NCBI RefSeq assembly: GCF_014643835.1
Contig: NZ_BMKD01000001.1
Location: 372,001 to 436,000, forward strand
DNA length: 64,000 bases
From: Mucilaginibacter rubeus
Lineage (GTDB): Bacteria > Bacteroidota > Bacteroidia > Sphingobacteriales > Sphingobacteriaceae
Direction of reading: 5' to 3'
Position 1 is the stretch's first letter; each line of letters opens with the position of its first letter. Positions 17,041-27,059 of the stretch are shown piece by piece. The translations under genes were made by a program, and so were the position numbers. The notes beneath the pieces are model-generated. The model did no database searches, was not told where the DNA came from, and was given only the letters and a program-made list of their open reading frames with translations.

Positions 17041-18306
17041 TTACACAATATTCTTAGCGTGGGTAGCTGTTGTTTCTGAGCTTGCAGAAAATATTAGTAG
17101 TGAGAAAAATACACTGTAAAAAAAGATGCCTTTATCCACATCTAAAAAGTTTTCTGAAAAGGAAACGGCGGTTATAATAACCATAAAAGCCATGAGCAAT
17201 AGGTCGCGTTTTGTAACGGCTGCCCTGATGCCAAATGCCAGCACGCACAGGTAAACCATCAACCCAACGACCCCCGATTTAATAAAAAAGCTGATAAACT
17301 GGTTATGTGCATTTAACCCGGCCAGGTACGACCGGTAAAATTGATGGTCAAAAAATGGGTCTTTGAGCAAACCAATTTCAGTGCCTGCGCCATGACCTAT
17401 AACAGGCGATTGTGCTCCCACGCTAATGGCCACGCTCCAGCGCGCTAATCGCGGATCGGTGAGTTCGGCGTCGGTTGATTGGCTCAGGTCTTTTTTTAGC
17501 TCGGTTACATAACGTTCCTTAAAAGTATCCCGGGTATAAATGCCTGCCATCACCACAATAAATAATGCTGCGCTAATGGCCATAAACCTGAAGCGGTTTC
17601 GCCCTTTTAGTATAAACAAAGGCAGCGCGATATTTATAATAAGCAGCAAAGCTATAAATATCGATTTTGAACTAAGCTGCAAAATGCCCATTGCTAAAAT
17701 ACCGCAGCAAGTAAGCCAGAAAAATTTACGGGGCATTACTGTTTCCGTTACTAAAACATACAGCAGATAAACCAGTGCTATGGCTATCTGCATGGAAAAA
17801 AATGTAGCATGGATTTCCAGCGGTTCCGAAAAATTGTGGTTTGTGAACGCTGGGGACGCTAATGCTTTTAAAGGCAGATGATAATATTTTATCGTAACAA
17901 GCGCCTGTAAAAAAAGATAAGTGATAGTGATGGTACAGCCTAATGAAAATACGAATAAAAAATTATGCCGGTATTTTTTTAGATCGAGCGGGTTAAAACA
18001 AAAGATTAATGGGATAAGCAAAATGGTAACCTGCCTGCCTAATTCTGTAAAAGCCTGGGGTTTATTGGTGGTGTAAATAATGCTCAAAAGTGTTACAAAA
18101 AAAACAGCAGCCAAAGCAAAGTTAGCCCTTGTTAATAGCGGATTTATAGTTGTTTTGCGAATTTGGATAATAGTATGCAGGGCCAGGCCTATTAAAAACA
18201 GGTGGCTGTAAAACAGGTTGAAGGGCAGGCTCAGCAATAACAGCATCAGCAGGTAATAGCTTATCCTGTTGTTTAGCGTATCATCAGGCTTTAATAGCTT
18301 TTCCAT
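17041..18306 (-). CDS. O-antigen ligase/polymerase-like membrane protein
   Basis: 421 residues with about ten to twelve hydrophobic helices and the Wzy_C/WaaL-type periplasmic loop containing SPVIGHGAGTEIGLLKDPFFDHQFYRSYLAGLNAHNQFISFFIKSGVVG. The GHG and the conserved H-N-Q near the loop end are typical. These proteins join or polymerise lipid-linked glycans on the periplasmic side. Its start overlaps the upstream glycosyltransferase end by 23 bases. A second protein of this general type is encoded at 21551-23266, so one may be the polymerase and the other a ligase. Confidence 0.85.
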   Translation of the reverse strand: MEKLLKPDDTLNNRISYYLLMLLLLSLPFNLFYSHLFLIGLALHTIIQIRKTTINPLLTRANFALAAVFFVTLLSIIYTTNKPQAFTELGRQVTILLIPLIFCFNPLDLKKYRHNFLFVFSLGCTITITYLFLQALVTIKYYHLPLKALASPAFTNHNFSEPLEIHATFFSMQIAIALVYLLYVLVTETVMPRKFFWLTCCGILAMGILQLSSKSIFIALLLIINIALPLFILKGRNRFRFMAISAALFIVVMAGIYTRDTFKERYVTELKKDLSQSTDAELTDPRLARWSVAISVGAQSPVIGHGAGTEIGLLKDPFFDHQFYRSYLAGLNAHNQFISFFIKSGVVGLMVYLCVLAFGIRAAVTKRDLLLMAFMVIITAVSFSENFLDVDKGIFFYSVFFSLLIFSASSETTATHAKNIV

Positions 18307-19408
18307 GTTGTTGCTGATAGCATTCCAGTATAAAATCTTCGTAATCGTTGATCACTACCTCCCAGCTAAACTGGTATTGTATCTTATGAAGGTTATTTTT
18401 CACCATTTCGCGTTCGGTATCCTTGCGCTGCACATTCTCAACCAAATGGCGTACCTCGTTAGCATTATCAAAATAAAAAGCATCTGAATTGAGTACCGAT
18501 TTATTGAAGGGATTATTATGGGCCGCAATCAGGGCTTCGCTGGCCATGGCTTCAAGCAGCGACGGATTAGTGCCACCCACGCTATGCCCGTGGAAATACA
18601 GGTAGCTGTTATTCTGTAGCGCGCGCACAACCGAATTATCAAAATTGGCCCCCTTAAACTGGATGCGGTCATCGTTTTTAAACCTGTGGGTTATGAATTT
18701 GCCAAAGCGGTTGCTGGTATCGCCCAAAACCATAAAGCTTTTTTTTGATGAACTGTTGTTAAAGCCTTCTAAAATAGTTTCGATGTTGTTTTCGGGCTCC
18801 ATGCGGGCCATCAGCAAAAAATAATCTTCTTTAAGCACCTCGCTTTTATCAAACTGCTCACGTTCCTGGTCTGAAAACAGATCGGCACCATAGGGGATAT
18901 ACCGGCTGTCGACCTCGTACTTATCCTTAAGGTATGACCTGATTACCCTTGAGTCGGAAATATAATACTGACTATGTTTCACGGCCAGCTTTTCCGCGTA
19001 CTTCAAAAATTGTTGTACAGGCTTTGAGTACTTGGAGCGTTTCCACTCCAGTCCATCCATATTGGTAATGATAACGCTGTTGGACGGGTAAAGGTGCCCC
19101 CAAACCGAGCTGCTGGTGTAGCCCATAAGCAGTACTACATCAAACTTACGTTTACGGGCATCCATAAGGCAGTTAAAATCATAGGCAAACTGCCCGGCAG
19201 TGCCTATCAGATACTCCGGATCGTAACAATGTACAATGTTAACGCCGTTCCAGGTATCGGCTTCATAAGGGTGGTTATGGGAGTTATAAACGGTAACTGA
19301 ATGTCCTTTTTTTACCAAGCCGGCCGATACATATTCGGAAATATGCTCAAACCCGCCATAGTAGTTCGGGATGCCCCTCGTGCCTAAGATCGCTATTTTT
19401 AGTTTCAT
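18284..19408 (-). CDS. Glycosyltransferase with N-terminal DUF1972 domain
   Basis: 374 residues from ATG 19408; the longer frame to 19483 would add 25 unlikely residues. The N-terminus KLKIAILGTRGIPNYYGGFE is the hallmark of DUF1972-type GT4 enzymes such as rhamnosyltransferases. The C-terminal donor-binding part has YFLLMARMEPENNIETIL, SYLYFHGHSVGGTNPSLLEAMASEALI and E-x7-E-like acidic residues. It likely transfers a deoxysugar to a lipid-linked oligosaccharide on the cytoplasmic face. The gene overlaps the preceding glycosyltransferase by 62 bases and the following polymerase-like gene by 23, so expression is tightly coupled. Confidence 0.85.
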   Translation of the reverse strand: MKLKIAILGTRGIPNYYGGFEHISEYVSAGLVKKGHSVTVYNSHNHPYEADTWNGVNIVHCYDPEYLIGTAGQFAYDFNCLMDARKRKFDVVLLMGYTSSSVWGHLYPSNSVIITNMDGLEWKRSKYSKPVQQFLKYAEKLAVKHSQYYISDSRVIRSYLKDKYEVDSRYIPYGADLFSDQEREQFDKSEVLKEDYFLLMARMEPENNIETILEGFNNSSSKKSFMVLGDTSNRFGKFITHRFKNDDRIQFKGANFDNSVVRALQNNSYLYFHGHSVGGTNPSLLEAMASEALIAAHNNPFNKSVLNSDAFYFDNANEVRHLVENVQRKDTEREMVKNNLHKIQYQFSWEVVINDYEDFILECYQQQHGKAIKA

Positions 19409-20549
19409 GACAATGAAAATTTGCTTGTAACAAGTTGTAAAATATGGTGCTGCTTTTTTGCCAGTGGTATTGCTGTTCAACATGCCGCGCTACTTGGCTG
19501 GTGAAGGCATCGCCGGGTGGTTGCTGTGCGGCAAGTAATAGCTTTTGCTCAAAATCGGCATGATTGGCCGGGTTAAAAGTATATGGCGCAAAAAAATAGA
19601 AATTTTTCATAGCCGTTTCTGCCGAGCATAATACAGGTGCACCACAAATGGCTGCTTCAAGCGGCGGGATCCCAAAGCCTTCGGCTTTTGAGGGATATAC
19701 AAACAGCCTGCAGGCCCGGTAAAAGGCCGCCAGATCGGCCTGTTCTGCCTGCGGTATCCACCTGAAAAACCGCTCTTGCTCAGGCGTAAGGCTCTTGATG
19801 AGCCTGGCTAAGCCCGGTGTTTTTATGGATGCTTTACCAATGAACACCAGGCCAATGCCTTTTTCGTACAGCTTCAGTTTCAAATATTTTTGCAGTAACA
19901 AAAGGTGGTTTTTGCGGGGTTCAATGCGGCTGGTGTACAGGATGAAATTTCTTATGCCGAATTTTTCCGCTATCCAATCTTCTGCCTCTGGTTTTGATGA
20001 CTGGTATTGCAGCAATGAGTTACTTACCCCGTTTTGGATAATATGCACCTCGTCAGCGGGGATTTGGTAATAATCACAGATCCTGTCTTTTGAATAGTCG
20101 GATACAGTGGTTTTGATATCTGCATTTTTAATGCTGCGGCCAAAAAGGTAATTGCGCGTTAAGCTGAACAGGATGGGGAAATCTGTCCTGAAATCGTTAA
20201 ACAGCAAATCGTGCATGGTTACTATGTACCTGCAGCCCGCCATTTTTTTAGGGCTGACGTATTGAAAATGTGCAAAATCAAACCTGTATTTTTTGATGTA
20301 GGCCGGTATATCAAATACAAAGCGCAGGATGTTGATTCCCCTGTTTTTATAAGGCAATATGTTTTGCGGCGGCAGCAGGGGGAACAATCTGCGGACATTA
20401 TCGGTATCGTGGGCGCCGATGTAAATATCTATGTCCGGGCGGTGGGCCAGCAGATGGTTGTATAATTCGCGTATAAAAGTTTGCGCTCCTTGAAATTCTT
20501 TGTCAAAGGAGTGGGCATCAACAAACAGTTTTATCTTTTTAGCTGCCAT
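19347..20549 (-). CDS. Glycosyltransferase, GT4-like
   Basis: 400 residues. The N-terminal half has the FVDAHSFDKEFQGAQTFIRELYNHL start of GT4 mannosyl/glucosyltransferases; the C-terminal half has ILYTSRIEPRKNHLLLLQ and FVYPSKAEGFGIPPLEAAICGAPVLCS, with E-x7-E in AEGFGIPPLE. The last 20 residues are read from the start region of the next gene in another frame (62-base overlap). Lower conservation would be expected there. The gene overlaps the GT2 gene upstream by 11 bases. Donor sugar unknown. Confidence 0.85.
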   Translation of the reverse strand: MAAKKIKLFVDAHSFDKEFQGAQTFIRELYNHLLAHRPDIDIYIGAHDTDNVRRLFPLLPPQNILPYKNRGINILRFVFDIPAYIKKYRFDFAHFQYVSPKKMAGCRYIVTMHDLLFNDFRTDFPILFSLTRNYLFGRSIKNADIKTTVSDYSKDRICDYYQIPADEVHIIQNGVSNSLLQYQSSKPEAEDWIAEKFGIRNFILYTSRIEPRKNHLLLLQKYLKLKLYEKGIGLVFIGKASIKTPGLARLIKSLTPEQERFFRWIPQAEQADLAAFYRACRLFVYPSKAEGFGIPPLEAAICGAPVLCSAETAMKNFYFFAPYTFNPANHADFEQKLLLAAQQPPGDAFTSQVARHVEQQYHWQKSSTIFYNLLQANFHCHETKNSDLRHEGHPELLWRV

Positions 20550-21558
20550 AATTCAATTCGTTTTGATTTAAAACAGCGGTTGGCAGCTCGGCGTCGGCTA
20601 ATCGGAAATTGCGTTTACCTAATTGGTATAAACTCATCAGCATACGCTCGGGCAGAAATGACATCAGCAGCAAAAAATAATTTTTGAGATGCAGCGGGCT
20701 GATAGAAAGTGTTTTCAGCAGGTTTTCCCTTGCCTTTTCCGGCTGATAATTATTCCACAGGTATTTTTTGCCGAGCAGGGCATAATAAGCTCCTTTTTTG
20801 ATGCGTGGAGATAACTGTTTAATGCCGATCTCAGACAACTGCCTTCCTTCGGCTTCAGTAATGCTCCCCTTGCGCAGGGCATTGTACTTGATCTGCCTAA
20901 ATTTACCTGTACGCCATTTTTCATCAATGGTAACAGATTCGGCATTGAGCCTCACCTTAATGAGCGGTTGATTAAGGTTAAAAGCTTTTTCGTGTTTAAG
21001 GATACCTGCCCACAAAAAATGATCTTCAAAAGTGTAGGCCAACTCATTGTAGCCACCGGCATTTAAAACGGTATCACGCTTATAAAATACACTGGAGTGA
21101 ATGAAGGGACAAATCCTGTAACTGAGCTGCCTTATCTGGTTATGGCTCAGGGCGTCAGGTTGCCAGGTAAATATCAGATCGCCGTTAACATCGGTATAGT
21201 CAACTCCCGAACCAATAATGCTATAATAGGGATGAGATGTGATGAAATCATACTGCACCTGCAGGCGGTAAGGATAACATACATCGTCGGCATCGAAACG
21301 GGCTATATAAGGCGCCCGCGCGTGGCGTAAACCGTTGTTGAGGGCTGCAGCTACGCCTTTGTTTTCCTGGCTCAAAATCACTATACGCTCATCGTTAAAT
21401 GAGTTAATAATATCTGCCGTGTCATCAGTTGAGCCATCATTTACAATCAGCAATTCAAAATCAGCAAACGATTGTTCAAGTACCGATGTAATAGCTTCGC
21501 GAATATATTTACCGGCATTATAAGCAGGCATTAAAACAGTAATTTGAGGGCTATGCAT
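20539..21558 (-). CDS. Glycosyltransferase family 2 (GT-A fold)
   Basis: 339 residues from the ATG at 21558; a TTG two codons upstream also exists. GT2 features are QITVLMPAYNAGKYIREAI, LIVNDGSTDDTADII, and ARFDADDVCYPYRLQ with the DxD metal-nucleotide motif at about 95. A downstream HSSVFYKRDTVLNAGGYNE and EDHFLWAGIL complete the fold (ED as catalytic base). It adds sugars such as glucose or galactose to a lipid-linked acceptor. It overlaps the polymerase-like gene upstream by 8 bases and the GT4 gene downstream by 11. Confidence 0.9.
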   Translation of the reverse strand: MHSPQITVLMPAYNAGKYIREAITSVLEQSFADFELLIVNDGSTDDTADIINSFNDERIVILSQENKGVAAALNNGLRHARAPYIARFDADDVCYPYRLQVQYDFITSHPYYSIIGSGVDYTDVNGDLIFTWQPDALSHNQIRQLSYRICPFIHSSVFYKRDTVLNAGGYNELAYTFEDHFLWAGILKHEKAFNLNQPLIKVRLNAESVTIDEKWRTGKFRQIKYNALRKGSITEAEGRQLSEIGIKQLSPRIKKGAYYALLGKKYLWNNYQPEKARENLLKTLSISPLHLKNYFLLLMSFLPERMLMSLYQLGKRNFRLADAELPTAVLNQNELNYGS

Positions 21559-23266
21559 ACGCAAGTTCCTCCTGCACTGTAGTTTTTGTTTTCAAGTGGG
21601 GTGTAGTAGTTTCTTTTATATTGAGGAGTAACATCAATTCAAAAATTACCAGTACCGAGAGCTGCTCGAACCAGTAATCGAGAAAGAATATGCCCGTTAC
21701 CATCATTAGGATGGGCAAACCATAACTAAGCTTTTTATAATGCCGGGCAAAAAAGCCAATGTAAAATATAAGCAGGGCAAGCAACCCGAGGATACCGTAT
21801 TCACTAAGCATTTGATCGTAAGTGGAGTAGGGGTTATTGCGTACCGAACGGAAACCTGCGTCCTTGCTGAAAAAGCTCAGGTACAGGTCTAAATGATTGT
21901 GCATAAATGCCGGGTTGATATAGATGTATTTTTGGGGATAATTGCCCCTTATACCGGCACCAACCGCCCTGAAAGCTATTTTGGATGAAAAATTTCCGGG
22001 AGCTAAACCCACTATACTTTGTAAAGGATGACTGATAAGATAATTAAAGGTTTGTATTGCACCGGTAATCTTTCCAGGCAATGCAGGATTGAAGGGCTCA
22101 AGCCGGCAAAGTGGTAGCTGATCCTTGTGAGCAGCTATACAGTCGATAAGCTGTTGCCTGTCGGGAGTCATTTCGCCGGTGTTATAAAATTCGGCAAAGT
22201 GTGTGTTTGGCCCCGGGATGTATAGCCTGCCGTCATCGGTAAGCGGCAAGCTTTTGATCTTTTTGTCAAGTGCGCTTGGTTTTTCCTGTTGGGCCTTTAT
22301 CCTGCTCAGGCTGTCCAGATAGTTTTGTGCAAATTTTCTCCTTTGTTCATCCCTGGTTATGAATCGCCCGCCGGGATTGGCAGTTGTTGCCTGCCCTGCT
22401 GCATGGCCCTGTTTTTCAATACGATTTTCCCGCAGCGTACTTTTAGTCACTTCGTTAATATACTTTTCATTTTGCGGCGATATTTTGACGAGGGAGATCA
22501 CATAAAGCAGCAATGCCACTACTATCATGCTTTTTTGATTGCGCGTGGTTTTATAAACAAAAATGAAAGCGAGGAGCAGCAGTACCAAAATGCTGATGAG
22601 GTTACTGTAGGTAAGTGCCAGCGTGCTCATGCACACGATCATCATGGGCAAATTATTCTTATAAATGAAGTAAAACACACCGAAAGCGCAGATAACAGCA
22701 TTGGTTGATGAAATGTCAAAGCTTATGCCCATTACATCATCGCCGGTATTGATATAATAGCGCTGATGCATTCCCATAAAAGCATAGGGGTTAATGCTTT
22801 TAGTGATCCACATAATATGCATTAGGTTACCTGCCGAGAAAACTGCGTTTATGATAAAAAAAATGATCAGTGTACGGTAAATGGTTTCGGCATCTGTTTT
22901 ATCAACCATCAGCTTAACCTGGTGAACGGCCAGCAGGGCCAGCGCCCAGCATATCAAAGCCCAGCCAAAAACAGGTATATAATACAGGTTGGAAAAATTT
23001 TGGTTGATGACTGCTGCGGCAATAGCTATAGGGAAAACCAGCAGATAGAATAACGGGATCCTTGAATTGCGCAGCTTAAAGCCAAATTGAAAGTTAAACT
23101 GGCTTATGTAAACAAAAATCAACGCAACTATCTTAAATGGGATCCGCACGTTGATAAACAGCAGCAGGAAGATCAGCAGCCGCCAATCGGCATAAGTTTT
23201 CCACCTCTTAATATCAAAACCCGGCAAACTGATTGTCATTATTCCTTTGTATTTATTGATGTTCAT
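21551..23266 (-). CDS. Large O-antigen-polymerase-like membrane protein
   Basis: 571 residues from ATG 23266; the open frame extends nine codons further to a TTG. About ten hydrophobic helices are seen, and one long soluble loop (about 200 residues after helix 7 or 8) rich in charge and Gln. Near its end is PAFMHNHLDLYLSFFSKDAGFRS followed by YDQMLSEYGILGLLALLIF, similar to the periplasmic loop of Wzy/WaaL proteins. The best guess is a polysaccharide polymerase of an exopolysaccharide pathway, acting on the periplasmic face. The loop is longer than in typical Wzy proteins and was not recognised. It is the first gene of the six-gene minus-strand operon. Confidence 0.65.
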   Translation of the reverse strand: MNINKYKGIMTISLPGFDIKRWKTYADWRLLIFLLLFINVRIPFKIVALIFVYISQFNFQFGFKLRNSRIPLFYLLVFPIAIAAAVINQNFSNLYYIPVFGWALICWALALLAVHQVKLMVDKTDAETIYRTLIIFFIINAVFSAGNLMHIMWITKSINPYAFMGMHQRYYINTGDDVMGISFDISSTNAVICAFGVFYFIYKNNLPMMIVCMSTLALTYSNLISILVLLLLAFIFVYKTTRNQKSMIVVALLLYVISLVKISPQNEKYINEVTKSTLRENRIEKQGHAAGQATTANPGGRFITRDEQRRKFAQNYLDSLSRIKAQQEKPSALDKKIKSLPLTDDGRLYIPGPNTHFAEFYNTGEMTPDRQQLIDCIAAHKDQLPLCRLEPFNPALPGKITGAIQTFNYLISHPLQSIVGLAPGNFSSKIAFRAVGAGIRGNYPQKYIYINPAFMHNHLDLYLSFFSKDAGFRSVRNNPYSTYDQMLSEYGILGLLALLIFYIGFFARHYKKLSYGLPILMMVTGIFFLDYWFEQLSVLVIFELMLLLNIKETTTPHLKTKTTVQEELAYA

Positions 23267-23442
23267 TTCCCGGTTTTGCCGGCCTTGTCGCAATTGTTTC
23301 GTTTAAATAGGTTACGTGCCAAAAAATGGAATGGTTGCCTCGTTAATGTGCTGATATATGCAGATATTTAACCGGGATATTAAAATGTTACAGGCAACCG
23401 GCCGATAAAAACAATAGTATAAGAGTATAAACATATACGTCG

Positions 23443-24855
23443 TTGTTCAGGAGTAAAGCGTTCATCAGGTTTTTTTCGTCAGGTTTGCAGGCACTTGCCT
23501 TGCAGGTGCTTGGCAGTATCTTTTTTTATATTATTTCTGTTTACCTGAGTAAGGACAGCTTTGGAGCCATTAGCTGGATGAATGCCTTATCTATATTTGT
23601 TACCACCATCTTGGGGTTTGGACTGGAACAGGTAGTGATCAGGCGTATAGCAGCCTCACAACGGTCGGATTGGGCGGCGGCGGCATTTTTGTTCCATTCG
23701 CTCGCTACTTTTTTTGTAACCCTGGGCGTATTGTTATTATTAAGTTTAATATTGCACGACAATATCTACCAGGCGCTGCCATGGTTTTTTATAGCCCAGG
23801 GCCTGCTTTTCCTGGGTATTCCGTTAAAACAGTTTCTAAACGCAAAGGAAAAATTTACGCCCTATGGTATAATCGCCGTTATAAGTAACAGCTTAAGGGT
23901 TTGTGGTGCATTCTATCTTATTACTATACAGCAATTACAAGTTCGTTCTGTAGTAATGGTAATGATAGGCACAGCCGGGGCCGAATTGCTGGCACTGCTC
24001 ATGTATGTTATCACGAAAACAGATTTTAGTTTTAAATTTCAACTTCGGGCTTATAAAAAGTTGCTTAAAGAGGCCTCGGCGCAGTATGTATCGGTAATAT
24101 TTGATATGAGCTTGTCGCGGATGGACTGGCTGTTGCTGGGTTTTATGGCAAGCAAAACCGTGTTGGCCGACTATAGTTTTGCATACCGGGCTTATGAGCT
24201 TTCGCGCCTGCCCATGCTTGTTATAGCTCCCGTTATTTTACCGCGCCTGTCAAGGCTGATGGCCTTAAAGCCATCTAACCAATTGCAGGAGCAGGTAAAT
24301 TCCTTTAATACAGTCGAGTTGCTGTTGGCTATGCTCTTACCACTTGTCCTTAATATACTTTGGACACCTGTAGTGGGGATGATAACCGGCGGCAAATATG
24401 GCGCTGCCAATGCTACCGAATTTTTGATCCTGTCATTGTGTATACCCCTGCAGTTTTTCATAAACCTGCTTTGGTCGTTAAGTTTTAGCGTTAAAAAGTA
24501 CAAGGCTGTATCATCTGTTACCGTAATCTGTGCTACAACAAATATTGCGCTTAACCTGATATTGATCCCGCTACTGGATGGTATTGGTTCGGCTGTGGCA
24601 TTTTTAATTACCAATATATTACAGGCGGTGCTTTATTACAGGTTGGTGAATGAAAATATTATGCATATCAGCTTACGGCCATTTGTGATACTACTTCCTG
24701 CTGCTTTGGCCGGCTGGTTTATAACAGCTTCAATCAACATACATTTCTTGTTCAGGCTTTTATTGGGGATAGTTTTTTATCTGTTAATAGCTTTAATATC
24801 AAAACAATTGAGCAGTCGTAATATTCAAAACAGTAAACAGTTTTTAGCGCAATGA
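23443..24855 (+). CDS. Wzx-type oligosaccharide flippase
   Basis: 470 residues with about twelve to fourteen hydrophobic helices and the MATE/PST flippase look (FRSKAFIRFFSSGLQALALQVLGS at the start; SLSRMDWLLLGFMASKTVLADYSFAYR near the middle). It would translocate a lipid-linked oligosaccharide from cytoplasm to periplasm, feeding the polymerase-like proteins encoded next to it. The start is TTG (23443): the frame is stopped at 23428 and no ATG precedes conserved sequence. It is divergent from the polymerase-like gene and overlaps the next glycosyltransferase by four bases (ATGA). Confidence 0.85.
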   Translation: MFRSKAFIRFFSSGLQALALQVLGSIFFYIISVYLSKDSFGAISWMNALSIFVTTILGFGLEQVVIRRIAASQRSDWAAAAFLFHSLATFFVTLGVLLLLSLILHDNIYQALPWFFIAQGLLFLGIPLKQFLNAKEKFTPYGIIAVISNSLRVCGAFYLITIQQLQVRSVVMVMIGTAGAELLALLMYVITKTDFSFKFQLRAYKKLLKEASAQYVSVIFDMSLSRMDWLLLGFMASKTVLADYSFAYRAYELSRLPMLVIAPVILPRLSRLMALKPSNQLQEQVNSFNTVELLLAMLLPLVLNILWTPVVGMITGGKYGAANATEFLILSLCIPLQFFINLLWSLSFSVKKYKAVSSVTVICATTNIALNLILIPLLDGIGSAVAFLITNILQAVLYYRLVNENIMHISLRPFVILLPAALAGWFITASINIHFLFRLLLGIVFYLLIALISKQLSSRNIQNSKQFLAQ

Positions 24856-26069
24856 ACATTTTATACCTGTGCGATGAATATCCTCCCGGACCGCATGGCG
24901 GTATTGGAACCTATGTGCGGCTCATTGCCCGGCAAATGGTAAAGCTGGGACATAAGGTAATTGTTGCCGGGTTGTATAGCCGCGGATACGGAGGCGCGGA
25001 TGAATTTGAGGATGAAGGTGTAAAAGTTTTGAGATATCGCTGGAGCATTGATGATAAGTGGTTTGAAAATCAGCGGTCTGCCGGGGTACGGATGCTCAAC
25101 AGGATATTACTGGATACAGGTATCACGCAACGGGATATAAAAAGAAGCCTTGCGGCTTATCAAAAAAAACTGGAACATATGATAGCCGATGAGCAGATCA
25201 ATATTATTGAAATGCCCGATTATAATGACTATATCAGGTTTTGTAAATCATATGTGCCGTTCCCCACATTGCCTGTTCCTATAGTTGTTAAATTAAATGG
25301 TTCCATTACTTACTTCAATGCTGAGGCAGGAACACCGGTGGCACCGTATGTTTTGAAAATGGAGCAGGATATTTTAAACCGCGCAGCGGCTGTTAGCAGC
25401 GCAAGCGCCTATACTGCAAAAAAAAGCGCTGATTACCTGTCGTATAACAAGTTCATCACGGTGTTATATAATGGTATAGATATAAACTTAGCAGTTGGAA
25501 ACAGTACACCGGCCGATACCAAACAGGTGGTATTTACGGGGAGCCTTGTTCAAAAGAAAGGGATTTTTCAGTTAGCGGAGGCCTGGAATATAGTTATAAA
25601 ACAGGTCCCTGATGCCCGGTTACTGATACTGGGGAAAGGCCCGGTAAGTAAAGTAATCGCCTGCTTGCAGAAGGATGCAAAAAGCAGTGTTGTGTTTAAA
25701 GGACATGTGGAGAGGGATGAACTTTATGCCTGTTTAAGTAATTCGGCAGTGGCGGTATTCCCCTCGTATGCCGAAGCTTTTGCACTTGCGCCGTTAGAAG
25801 CCATGGCATGCGGAACGGCGGTGATCAATTCAAACCGCACATCCGGCCCCGAACTTATTGATGATGGCGTTAACGGGCTGCTGATAGATCCGGACAATAT
25901 TGAGCAATTGGCATCGGCAATAGTTACATTGCTCAATGAGCCTGAAAAACGCCTGCGACTTGCTTTAGCTGGCAATGAAAAGGTAAAAGGATGTTTTGAT
26001 ATCGATATGGTGGCCAGACAAACCCTGCAGTTTTACCAACAGGTTCTGGACAAAGTTTTAAGTCGATAG
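24852..26069 (+). CDS. Glycosyltransferase, GT4-like
   Basis: 405 residues. The start MNILYLCDEYPPGPHGGIGT with GGIGTYVR is the acceptor-domain signature of many GT4 enzymes, and the C-terminal half has VFTGSLVQKKGIFQLAEAW, ARLLILGKGPVSK and SYAEAFALAPLEAMACGTAVI, giving E-x7-E. It likely acts at the cytoplasmic membrane in building the repeat unit. It is coupled to the flippase by an ATGA overlap. The next gene converges from the other strand. Confidence 0.88.
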   Translation: MNILYLCDEYPPGPHGGIGTYVRLIARQMVKLGHKVIVAGLYSRGYGGADEFEDEGVKVLRYRWSIDDKWFENQRSAGVRMLNRILLDTGITQRDIKRSLAAYQKKLEHMIADEQINIIEMPDYNDYIRFCKSYVPFPTLPVPIVVKLNGSITYFNAEAGTPVAPYVLKMEQDILNRAAAVSSASAYTAKKSADYLSYNKFITVLYNGIDINLAVGNSTPADTKQVVFTGSLVQKKGIFQLAEAWNIVIKQVPDARLLILGKGPVSKVIACLQKDAKSSVVFKGHVERDELYACLSNSAVAVFPSYAEAFALAPLEAMACGTAVINSNRTSGPELIDDGVNGLLIDPDNIEQLASAIVTLLNEPEKRLRLALAGNEKVKGCFDIDMVARQTLQFYQQVLDKVLSR

Positions 26070-26141
26070 TACTTAGCCTCAGGTCAAAAGTCCTGTTTAA
26101 TTTTGACTTCAGACTACCAACTATACGATATCATACCTTGG

Positions 26142-26945
26142 TTAGTTAATTTGCTCTATAGCCAACTCATTACGATAGGTGTTTCGCGTTTGAGACAGCT
26201 CTTTATATTGTTTCAGATAAGCGTATTTAAGGCGTGTGTTTTTATAAATAACACGCGCTATAGCCAATCCTTCAGCTCCATCTAAAAAACCAAGCCTGAT
26301 AATGTAATTGCGTAAAAAGCCAAAAGCGGGCGAGAAATGTAGCTTGATAAATGTAGCCTTTTTACCGGCTTTGTAATATTTGGCTGCGCTTAGCTGCGCA
26401 TACAGAATAGCTTTACGCTTAAAGTCATCTATATCAGTTACAGAGTGGTGTTGGATATAACCCGCTATGCTTTTGATCTCGGCATCGGAAGGCAAAAGCA
26501 AGGTTTCGTGTACTTCGGTTTCGCCCCATTTTACCAATGAACGATTAAACAAACGCAGGTGATGATCATTTCCCCAATTACCAAAGCGGATCAGCTTTTT
26601 GCTAAAGTATGATTTGAATTTGATATCGTAAACAACATTCGGTTTGTCAAAGGTTAAATCATGGAGCGATTTAATAAGCTCCAAATCAGGTATCTCATCA
26701 GCATCAATACTTAAGATCCAGTTGTAACGGGCCTGGGCTATCCCTTTATTTTTGTTTGCGCCGTATCCGCTCCAGCTTTTTTGAAATACCCTGCAGCCAT
26801 AACGGGAGGCAATAAGCGGTGTGCCATCGGTACTGTCATTATCAATCACAACAATATCATCCGTAATTAAAGAAGCCATTTTTATACAATCTTCAATTAA
26901 GGCAGCTTCGTTTTTAGTAATGATCACAACAGACACCGGTACCAT
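26142..26945 (-). CDS. Glycosyltransferase family 2, WaaE/KdtX-like
   Basis: 267 residues with VSVVIITKNEAALIEDCI, IVVIDNDSTDGT and WILSIDADEIPDLELI, where the DAD at about 98 is the metal-binding motif. The total length and the RFGNWGNDHHLRLFNRSLVKWGETEVHETL segment match the lipopolysaccharide core glucosyltransferase (WaaE/KdtX) group. It probably adds a sugar to LPS core or a related glycolipid. It lies 115 bases downstream of a small zinc-ribbon gene on the same strand and may be cotranscribed with it. Not part of the large overlapping operon. Confidence 0.85.
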   Translation of the reverse strand: MVPVSVVIITKNEAALIEDCIKMASLITDDIVVIDNDSTDGTPLIASRYGCRVFQKSWSGYGANKNKGIAQARYNWILSIDADEIPDLELIKSLHDLTFDKPNVVYDIKFKSYFSKKLIRFGNWGNDHHLRLFNRSLVKWGETEVHETLLLPSDAEIKSIAGYIQHHSVTDIDDFKRKAILYAQLSAAKYYKAGKKATFIKLHFSPAFGFLRNYIIRLGFLDGAEGLAIARVIYKNTRLKYAYLKQYKELSQTRNTYRNELAIEQIN

Positions 26946-27059
26946 GCAACAGTAGTATTAGTAATATAAATTATTAAGGCTTGTTATGCCCTTTTATAAT
27001 ATATATCGTGCATGTTCCGGGGATGGTTGCCTTAAGATAAATAAACCGGCGAAAAAACA

